A stretch of 7,710 nt of DNA from Bryobacterales bacterium (GTDB taxonomy: Bacteria; Acidobacteriota; Terriglobia; Bryobacterales; Bryobacteraceae), in NCBI GenBank assembly GCA_025456495.1, contig JALOKO010000168.1, forward strand, positions 1 through 7,710, given 5' to 3'. Position 1 is the first letter of the stretch. Each line of letters begins with the position of its first letter. Shown in pieces: positions 1 through 6,936 of this stretch. The position numbers and the translations under genes were made by a program. The notes beneath the pieces are model-generated. The model did no database searches. It worked only from the letters and a program-made list of their open reading frames with translations, and was not told where the DNA came from.

Positions 1-82
1 GATCAACCGGCAGGGTCTGGTCGCGATCAAAGGAGAGCGCGTTCCATGCCAGATCCAAATGGGCATCCAAAATCAACCGCAT
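1..82 (-). CDS. Membrane dipeptidase-like protein (peptidase M19), N-terminal fragment cut by the window edge
   Basis: Reading the minus strand from the ATG at 82 gives 27 uninterrupted codons to the left edge. They contain the stretch DAHLDLAWNALSFDRD and end in LPVD. A DxHxDL sequence directly after the start is typical of the M19 (renal/membrane dipeptidase) family, where its His and Asp bind the first zinc of a binuclear site; here these would be H8 and D10. M19 enzymes hydrolyse dipeptides and tolerate D-residues at the C-terminal position. A good ribosome-binding site, GGGGAGG (complement of 94-100), lies 11 bases before the ATG and supports this start. No signal peptide is seen, so the protein is probably cytoplasmic. 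The gene follows the transporter gene on the same strand after 224 bp, which contain a tandem repeat. The call rests on a short N-terminal piece; the rest of the gene lies outside the window. Confidence 0.75.
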   Translation of the reverse strand, partial: MRLILDAHLDLAWNALSFDRDQTLPVD

Positions 83-107
83 CCCGCAACCAGCCTCCCC
101 GGCACGC

Positions 108-229
108 CACTGTCGCAATCATGAACGTCACTGTCCTGCGCATGAACGCCACTGTCCTGCGCATGAACGCCACTGTCCTGCGTACGAACGCCACTGTCAC
201 TTCGCATGAACACCACTGTCCTGCACATG
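108..229. repeat. 21-bp direct tandem repeat array, about six units
   Basis: The heptamer CACTGTC starts at 108, 129, 150, 171, 192 and 214, giving spacings of 21, 21, 21, 21 and 22 bases. The rest of the consensus unit is CTGCGCATGAACGC. Units 2 (129-149) and 3 (150-170) are identical. Unit 4 differs at two bases (GTAC instead of GCAT). Units 1 and 5 diverge in the middle, and the sixth (214-229) is incomplete. Most units carry the hexamer palindrome TGCGCA. The array lies between the stop of the transporter gene (307) and the start of the dipeptidase gene (82), so it is in the leader or promoter region of the latter. The length of 21 bp is close to two turns of B-DNA and equals seven codons, so frames crossing it stay open. 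The remainder of this non-coding stretch, 230-306, shows no clear promoter or terminator. Confidence 0.9.
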
Positions 230-306
230 GCAGAATTCCCATCAGCTTGACACACGCCGCAAGCGATGTTGGCGACACCCTACGCCTGTTCCGCAACCCG
301 GCACCG

Positions 307-1221
307 CTATCCGCGCTGCGTCAGGGCCACCCCACTCAGGGCAATCGCGCCACCCAGCAACAAACTGGAACTAATGGATTCCCCCAACAAAGGCACCGCC
401 ATGAACGTGGCAATGGCCGGTTGCAGGTAAGCAAACACCGCCACCCTCGACGCTGGAATGTAGTTCAGCGCATAGAAATAGCCCACGTAGCATAGCACTG
501 AAGGGAACACAGCCATATAACCCAGCGTCCACCAACTGGCCCAGGAGATGGTGGCCAATTGCCCAACCCCACCCAGCAACAGGACGGCGGGCATCAGCAG
601 GGCCGCGCCGCCGAAATAGGCGAAGGCATTGATGGTGATGCTGGAGTGGCTGCGCATGATGTGCTTGCCAAACACCGTAAACGCCGCGAAGGTAAGGCTG
701 CCGCACATTGCCAACAGATCGCCCAGCAGCGTGGCGCCTTCGCTTTTCGACGGAGTGAACTGGATGAGGGCCACGCCGCTGAGGGCGATGATCATGCCCA
801 GGATCTTCAGCGTCGTCAGCCGTTCCTGCCGCACCAGACTGGCCATCAGCAGGATGGAGATGGGCGTGGTGCTGATGATCAGTGATCCGTGAGCGACGCT
901 GGTGCGCTCCAGCGCCAACGTGAAGAACAGTTGGTTCAACGTAACTCCGGCAATGCCCACCGCCGCCAACAGCCAGAAGTCGCGCTTCAGGTTGCGGTTC
1001 TGCTCGGGCGAGCGCGGGTTGGCCAGGAACAACGGCGCCATCAACAGCGCGGCCAGCACCGTGCGCATGGTCATCACCAACAACGGCGGCATCTCGCGCA
1101 CCACAAACTTGACAGCCACGAAGTTGCCTGACCACATCAGCGTCACGGCCAGCATCACCGCATAGACGCGCCAGGGGAACGCTTGCGGGATGGGCGCTTG
1201 CGTGCTGGGGACAGCGCTCAT
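307..1221 (-). CDS. EamA / drug-metabolite-transporter family permease
   Basis: The 304-residue product is a very hydrophobic inner-membrane protein with about ten transmembrane segments, roughly at residues 17-40, 46-66, 82-103, 107-130, 137-155, 164-187, 196-217, 231-251, 258-279 and 285-301. It shows the internal duplication of EamA (DMT superfamily) proteins: both halves end in almost the same sequence, IALSGVALI near 145-153 and IALSGVALT near 293-301. Typical family features are the first-helix LMWSGNFVAVKF and the ninth-helix region ending in PLLGE. The family includes exporters of amino acids and metabolites and some importers, so the substrate cannot be named from sequence. The ATG at 1221 was chosen because it forms an ATGA overlap with the stop of the upstream racemase gene and has GGGAGA (complement of 1232-1237) ten bases before it. 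An in-frame extension upstream to 1470 exists but would run antisense-like through the racemase gene. Co-expression with the GNAT and racemase genes suggests an amino acid or N-acyl amino acid substrate, which is inference. Confidence 0.88.
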   Translation of the reverse strand: MSAVPSTQAPIPQAFPWRVYAVMLAVTLMWSGNFVAVKFVVREMPPLLVMTMRTVLAALLMAPLFLANPRSPEQNRNLKRDFWLLAAVGIAGVTLNQLFFTLALERTSVAHGSLIISTTPISILLMASLVRQERLTTLKILGMIIALSGVALIQFTPSKSEGATLLGDLLAMCGSLTFAAFTVFGKHIMRSHSSITINAFAYFGGAALLMPAVLLLGGVGQLATISWASWWTLGYMAVFPSVLCYVGYFYALNYIPASRVAVFAYLQPAIATFMAVPLLGESISSSLLLGGAIALSGVALTQRG

Positions 1222-2333
1222 GCGCGCAGGGTCTCCCGCCGGTAGCTGAGTTGCTGGATCCAGGGCAGGTCCAGCGCAAAGCCAAAGCCAGCACCTTCGG
1301 GAAGCGCAATCATGCCGTCTGCGTTCACCGTAACCTCCGGCTGGATGATGTCGCGCGTCCAATAGCGTTTGCTGGCCGACACATCGCCGGGCAGGACAAA
1401 GTTGGGCAGCGATGCCAGCGCGATGTTGTGCGCGCGTCCGATCCCGGCCTCCAGCATCCCCCCGCACCACACCGGAATCCCGGCAGCCTGGGCGGCGTTG
1501 TGGATGGCGATGGCGCTGGCGAAGCCGCCCACCCGACCCAGCTTGATGTTGATGACGCGGCAGGCGCCCAGGGCGATGGCCTGCTCAGCATGACGGGGGG
1601 CGCGGATGCACTCATCCAGACAGATGGCCGTGCGCAATTGCTGCTGTAGCGTGGCATGGTCAATGATGTCGTCGTGCGACAGGGGCTGCTCCATGTACAC
1701 CAGCCCGAACTCATCCACCTGTTTCAGGTGCTCAGTATCCTTGAGGGTGTACGCGGAGTTGGCATCCACCGTCAATTGGATATCGGGGAAACGTTGGCGC
1801 ACCGCGCGCAGCACGTCGATGTCCCAGCCGGGTTTGATCTTCAGCTTGATGCGCCGGTAGCCCGCGCGCAGTTCGGCGTCAATGGTGTGCAACAGATCGT
1901 CCACCGTATCCTGAATGCCGATAGAGACGCCACAGGGAATCTCCGGGCGGGCGCCGCCGCCGATGCGCTGCCACAGGGGTTGCCCCAGCAGGCGCGCTTC
2001 CAGGTCCCACACGGCCGTCTCCACACCGCCGCGCGCCATGTTGTGACCGCGGATCCCCTTGCTGAGCGCGCCCACCGCGGCCGCACGTTCCAGCTTCTTC
2101 CCCAACAGCCGCGGGGCCACGTATTCCTTCACGATTTCCCAGATGGAGTGGGTCCATTCCTCGTTGAAGAAGGGATGCTCGCCGGCTGTCACCTCGCCCC
2201 AACCGGAGATGCCGTCCTGCACTACTTCCACCAGCAGGATCTGCCGTTCCGTAGTGCGTCCGAAACTGGTTTCGAAAAAGCGCACCAGGGGCAAACGCAG
2301 CAGGTAGAGGCGGATTTCGTCGATGTGGATCAT
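1218..2333 (-). CDS. menC: o-Succinylbenzoate synthase / N-succinylamino acid racemase (enolase superfamily)
   Basis: The 371-residue product has the length and layout of the OSBS/NSAR family: an N-terminal capping domain (about 1-125) containing the FFETSFG loop, then a TIM-like barrel. Active-site residues are all visible: the KxK pair K163/K165 in IKLKIKPGWD, metal ligands D190 (VDANSAY), E215 (MEQPL) and D240 (LDECI), and the opposite lysine K264 in NIKLGRVGG. Further hallmarks are WCGGMLEAGIGRAHN (289-303) and LPGDVSAS. OSBS dehydrates SHCHC to o-succinylbenzoate in menaquinone synthesis; NSAR racemises N-succinylamino acids, and many members do both. R267, three residues after K264, matches the arginine I recall as linked to NSAR activity. 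The neighbouring GNAT gene also favours NSAR, and no other men gene is present, so the symbol is only a family label. The ATG at 2333 overlaps the GNAT stop as ATGA and has no clear ribosome-binding site, which fits translational coupling. Confidence 0.92.
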   Translation of the reverse strand: MIHIDEIRLYLLRLPLVRFFETSFGRTTERQILLVEVVQDGISGWGEVTAGEHPFFNEEWTHSIWEIVKEYVAPRLLGKKLERAAAVGALSKGIRGHNMARGGVETAVWDLEARLLGQPLWQRIGGGARPEIPCGVSIGIQDTVDDLLHTIDAELRAGYRRIKLKIKPGWDIDVLRAVRQRFPDIQLTVDANSAYTLKDTEHLKQVDEFGLVYMEQPLSHDDIIDHATLQQQLRTAICLDECIRAPRHAEQAIALGACRVINIKLGRVGGFASAIAIHNAAQAAGIPVWCGGMLEAGIGRAHNIALASLPNFVLPGDVSASKRYWTRDIIQPEVTVNADGMIALPEGAGFGFALDLPWIQQLSYRRETLRA

Positions 2334-3112
2334 TGCGATTCGTTGAGGGTGAATTCCGAGAACAGATAGTGAAAGCAGTCTTCGTTGCGCTGAAAGCCGG
2401 TGATGGCCAGCCCTTGCGCGAACGCGCCATGACAGGCTTCAGCAAGGCTGCGTTGGACGTCGCGGGCGCGTTCGGGCTGGGCGCGACGCAGGGTTTCGAT
2501 GTCCACCGGCAACCACTGTCGCTGCACCGGGTGCGCGGGCAGGGGAGCTTGGCCCGCGATGGCCTGCGAGACGCGCTCACTTTGGATCCACCACTCTGCT
2601 ACAAAACGATCTGTGGGCAGGCCGGTGTGCAGCGTGCTGCTCGTCCGGCCGTACTGGTTTTCCACATAGCGGCGGACGATGGCCCCCAGCCGCTGGATGT
2701 TGAAGAAGGCGTTGCGGGGCTCCAGCGGATCGAAGGTCCATTCGATGAGCGAGAACCCGCCGCGGAGGGCGTGCTCGCGCTGGTGTAACTTCAAGCGGCG
2801 GCCCAGCCCGTGATCTCGATACTCTGGCAGCACGCCCAGCATGTGGCTGTGCAGGTACGTGAGGCTGTGTAGCCGATGCTGGCCGCCGCTCTTGATGCCG
2901 GGCACCGCCAGCAGAAAGGCCACCATGCGCGCGCCATCGAAGGCCGCAAACACCTGGCCGCCAATCTTACTGGCCACCACAAAAAAGCGGACCGGGATGG
3001 TTTCCAGGTCAGAGAAGCCCCAAATCTGGCGCTGTAGCTCAACCGCCTGCTCAAACTCTTCGCGATGTTGTAGTTCGCGGATCTCCAGCGCGACGCCTTC
3101 GGGAATGCTCAT
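2330..3112 (-). CDS. GNAT-family N-acyltransferase (COG3375-like), possible amino acid N-succinyltransferase
   Basis: The 260-residue product matches the uncharacterised GNAT family usually labelled COG3375. Recognisable parts are an N-terminal LQRQIWGFSDLETIP segment (26-40), GGQVFAAFDG (51-60), the acyl-CoA-binding motif A region LPEYRDHGLGRRLK (95-108) with the R-x-x-G-x-G pattern, WTFDPLEPRNAFFNIQRLGA (125-144), and a C-terminal extension beyond the GNAT core. In Gram-positive NSAR operons a GNAT protein N-succinylates D-amino acids to feed the racemase. The position directly before the racemase suggests the same role, but the acyl donor and substrate are inferred. The ATG at 3112 forms an ATGA overlap with the mazG stop; AGGAG (complement of 3115-3119) is only two bases before it. 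An alternative GTG start at 3136, with GGAGG four bases upstream, would add eight residues and overlap mazG by 28 bases. Confidence 0.85.
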   Translation of the reverse strand: MSIPEGVALEIRELQHREEFEQAVELQRQIWGFSDLETIPVRFFVVASKIGGQVFAAFDGARMVAFLLAVPGIKSGGQHRLHSLTYLHSHMLGVLPEYRDHGLGRRLKLHQREHALRGGFSLIEWTFDPLEPRNAFFNIQRLGAIVRRYVENQYGRTSSTLHTGLPTDRFVAEWWIQSERVSQAIAGQAPLPAHPVQRQWLPVDIETLRRAQPERARDVQRSLAEACHGAFAQGLAITGFQRNEDCFHYLFSEFTLNESQ

Positions 3113-4026
3113 GGCTCCTGCTTGGCCTGTTGCCACAGCGCCTCCATTTCCTCAAGCGATGCGGCGTCGATGGATCGATTCTCTTCGCGAAGGCGCCGCT
3201 CAATGTAGGCAAATCGCTTGCGGAACTTGGCGTTGGTTCCGCGCAGGGCCTGTTCGGCATCCACCTTCAGGAAGCGCCCCAGGTTCACCAACACAAACAG
3301 CAGGTCGCCCAACTCGTCCTGGATGCGGGCGGCATCGCCAGAGGCGCGGGCCTCGGCGAACTCCCGCAGTTCCTCGTCCAGTTTCTCCAGCACCTCGTCC
3401 GTGGACGGCCAATCAAAGCCAACCTTGGCGGCGCGGCTGGTCAACCGCTGCGCCTCAGCCAGGGCGGGCAAGGCGCGGGGGACCGCATCCAGCATGGAGA
3501 CAAGCGGGGATGCCGCGTTTGCACTTTCGGCCTTTTCCGCGCGCTTGATCTGCTCCCAATTGCGCAGTACGTCGGCGGCGGTGGGGGCGCTTACGTCGCC
3601 AAAGACGTGCGGGTGACGCCGGATGAGCTTCTCGACAATGGCGTTCAGGCTGTCCGCGATCGTGAAGTGGCCCTCGTCTTCCGCAATGCGCGCCTGAAAG
3701 ACGGGCTGCAGCAACAGGTCCCCCAGTTCCTCGCGGAGGGCGGGCCAATCCTGGTGGTCAATGGCCTCCAGCACCTCATAGCTTTCTTCCAGCAGGTAGG
3801 GCTTCAGCGACGCCAGGGTCTGTTCCCGGTCCCAGGGGCAGCCGTCCGGCGCGCGCAGTCGCCGCATGATGGCAACCAGACGCGCGAAGGCTTCGCCGGC
3901 ATCTTGGTCCGGTGGGGTCAGGGGCTGGATTTTGTCGCTGATCTGCTGCAAATCCTCAGGGTAGCATGGCGCCCTTCCTGCCCTCCCGGCGCGGCAGGAA
4001 TGGCGGCGGAAGCGGAAGGGGTCCAT
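3109..4026 (-). CDS. mazG: Nucleoside triphosphate pyrophosphohydrolase MazG
   Basis: MazG hydrolyses (d)NTPs to NMP and pyrophosphate as a house-cleaning and stress-related cytoplasmic enzyme. The product has the two tandem MazG domains of the E. coli type. Domain 1 contains GCPWDREQT (62-70), the Mg-binding EExxE at E80/E81/E84 and ExxD at E100/D103, followed by RRHPHVFGD (136-144). Domain 2 contains VGFDW (202-206), EExxE at E218/E219/E222 and ExxD at E238/D241 (DELGDLLF). The ATG at 4026 gives 305 residues, about 40 more than E. coli MazG. Homology starts only near residue 45 (EAFARLVAIMRRL), and the first 25 residues are Arg/Ala/Cys-rich and not family-like. A TTG at 3951, giving 280 residues, is therefore a real alternative start. 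This is the first gene of a run of four with ATGA overlaps and is divergent from sdhC. Confidence 0.93.
   Translation of the reverse strand: MDPFRFRRHSCRAGRAGRAPCYPEDLQQISDKIQPLTPPDQDAGEAFARLVAIMRRLRAPDGCPWDREQTLASLKPYLLEESYEVLEAIDHQDWPALREELGDLLLQPVFQARIAEDEGHFTIADSLNAIVEKLIRRHPHVFGDVSAPTAADVLRNWEQIKRAEKAESANAASPLVSMLDAVPRALPALAEAQRLTSRAAKVGFDWPSTDEVLEKLDEELREFAEARASGDAARIQDELGDLLFVLVNLGRFLKVDAEQALRGTNAKFRKRFAYIERRLREENRSIDAASLEEMEALWQQAKQEP
3975..4000. repeat. Perfect 8-bp inverted repeat at the 5' end of mazG
   Basis: TTCCTGCC at 3975-3982 is mirrored by GGCAGGAA at 3993-4000 around a ten-base spacer. It sits inside the doubtful N-terminal extension of mazG. If translation really starts at the TTG at 3951, the repeat is in the untranslated leader, where it could be an operator or an RNA hairpin. 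It has no following T-run, so it is not a standard terminator. Confidence 0.5.
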
Positions 4027-4235
4027 TGCCCGGGATGGCTAACCGGGTTAAACTGGATACGTCGGTCTGAAATAGAAAGCCACATTTCTGGCCTGACAGG
4101 AAATTTTTTCTTACAATTGGAATCGGCAATCATCACACGAGTTAAGAACCGCTTCCCCCTCATGGGAAACGCTTGCTCGTGGGAACTGCGACGCCGTCCA
4201 CAAGCCTTCCAGGAAGGGGAGACGCAACCCGTATT
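4027..4235. promoter_or_regulatory. Divergent mazG / sdhC intergenic region
   Basis: This 209-bp gap must hold the promoters for both divergent operons. It is clearly more AT-rich than its surroundings between about 4074 and 4150. On the plus strand TACAAT (4112-4117) resembles a -10 box but lacks a properly spaced -35; CTGACA (4093-4098) is only 13 bases upstream. TAACC-G-GGTTA (4040-4050) is a small near-palindrome 14 bases before the mazG ATG. A short imperfect hairpin (4084-4104) ends at a run of six T (4104-4109), which looks terminator- or attenuator-like but is weak. No promoter can be assigned firmly on either strand. Confidence 0.4.
4205..4221 (+). promoter_or_regulatory. sdhC ribosome-binding region within a 6-1-6 palindrome
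   Basis: CCTTCC-A-GGAAGG (4205-4217) is a perfect palindrome. Its right half continues into GGGGAG (4216-4221), the only purine-rich Shine-Dalgarno candidate before the sdhC ATG at 4236, with a long spacing of 14 bases. A protein bound to the palindrome, or partial pairing of CCTT with AAGG in the mRNA, could affect sdhC expression. This is inference from layout only. Confidence 0.35.
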
Positions 4236-4928
4236 ATGAGCACTACCGCGATTCAACTGCCGTCCCGGGGCCTCTTGGGCTTCTACGACACCACATTGGG
4301 AAAGAAACTGGTGATGGCCCTCACCGGCATGGTGATGGTGGGTTTCGTTGTCGGCCACATGGCCGGTAACCTCCAGATTTTCCTGGGCGCTGAGGCATTT
4401 AACAAGTACGCTGACATGCTGCACTCGGCCAAGGGGCTGCTTTACGGGGCGCGCGCCGTGCTGCTGGTCTCTGTGGGATTGCATATTCTGTCGGCTGTGC
4501 AGTTGGCCTTGATTGCCAAACGGGCGCGACCGCAGAACTACGTCAAGCTCACCAGCACCACCTCCACCTATGCCTCACGCACGATGTACTGGAGCGGCCC
4601 CATCCTGGCGGTGTTCATTGTCTATCACCTGCTGCACTTCACCGTGGGCGCCGTGCATCCCACGACGCCCTTCCCCGGCCATGTGCAGGCCTACCAGAAT
4701 GTCGTGACCGGCTTCCAGTCTGTCCCTGTTGCGTTGTTCTACATCTTCGCGATGGGTCTGTTGTGCCTGCACCTCTACCACGGGGTGTGGAGCATGCTGC
4801 AAAGCCTGGGCCTGGCTCACCCGCAATACACGCCGTTGTTCAAGAAGTTCGCAGCCGGATTATCGTTCGTCGTAGCGATCGGGTTTTCGGCGGTTCCCAT
4901 CTCCGTTCTTCTCGGGATTGTGCAATAG
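4236..4928 (+). CDS. sdhC: Succinate dehydrogenase cytochrome b558 subunit (type B, dihaem)
   Basis: The 230-residue product is the membrane anchor of a type B succinate:quinone oxidoreductase and passes electrons from SdhB to the quinone, normally menaquinone, through two b haems. Five hydrophobic helices lie at about 25-47, 70-94, 118-138, 163-187 and 205-228. Likely axial haem ligands are H41 (GHMAGNLQIFLG), H83 (GLHILSAVQ), H131 or H134 (YHLLHFTVG) and H179 or H182 (LHLYHGVW), one pair for each haem. The sequence LGKKLVMALTG before helix 1 is typical of the family. One fused-type anchor and no sdhD gene identify type B. The ATG at 4236 was chosen because it places LPSRGLLGFYDTTLGKK at the N-terminus as in relatives; an upstream TTG at 4173 would add 21 unrelated residues. 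It is first in the sdhCAB operon, with 61 bp before sdhA. Confidence 0.95.
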   Translation: MSTTAIQLPSRGLLGFYDTTLGKKLVMALTGMVMVGFVVGHMAGNLQIFLGAEAFNKYADMLHSAKGLLYGARAVLLVSVGLHILSAVQLALIAKRARPQNYVKLTSTTSTYASRTMYWSGPILAVFIVYHLLHFTVGAVHPTTPFPGHVQAYQNVVTGFQSVPVALFYIFAMGLLCLHLYHGVWSMLQSLGLAHPQYTPLFKKFAAGLSFVVAIGFSAVPISVLLGIVQ

Positions 4929-4932
4929 CCCA

Positions 4933-4963
4933 GGACCGTAGTCGACCACGCGACGCCCGGTCC
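4933..4963 (+). other. Stem-loop in the sdhC-sdhA intergenic gap
   Basis: GGACCG (4933-4938) pairs with CGGTCC (4958-4963). Nested inside, GTCG (4941-4944) pairs with CGAC (4951-4954) around the loop ACCACG. Small internal loops, TA on the left and GCC on the right, separate the two stems. The structure starts four bases after the sdhC stop and ends twelve bases before the sdhA ribosome-binding site AAGGAG (4976-4981). There is no T-run after it, so a terminator is unlikely. An intercistronic stabilising or processing element is the more natural reading. Confidence 0.5.
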
Positions 4964-4989
4964 CCAACTGCAAGTAAGGAGCGATTCGA

Positions 4990-6936
<1,947 letters not shown>

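Noticed and set aside
108..229. CRISPR array
   Set aside because: The whole 21-bp unit is repeated with no unique spacers, and no cas genes are present; it is a direct tandem repeat.
247..252. Perfect TTGACA on the plus strand as a -35 promoter box
   Set aside because: No -10-like hexamer lies 16-18 bases downstream, and transcription would run antisense into the transporter gene.
46..495. Plus-strand reading frame of 149 codons with a plausible AAGGAG before its ATG
   Set aside because: It runs antisense through the dipeptidase start and the 3' end of the transporter gene and stays open largely because the repeat is seven codons long; the protein resembles no family I know.
1656..2369. Plus-strand open frame of 237 codons opposite the racemase gene
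   Set aside because: Antisense shadow; the opposite strand carries a complete enolase-superfamily active site.
3109..4026. mazG as part of a mazEF toxin-antitoxin module
   Set aside because: No small toxin or antitoxin gene is adjacent; upstream is a divergent sdh operon and downstream is a GNAT gene.
3130..4239. Plus-strand open frame of 369 codons opposite mazG, ending at the sdhC start
   Set aside because: Antisense shadow of mazG; the translation shows no recognisable domain, while the other strand has both MazG motifs.
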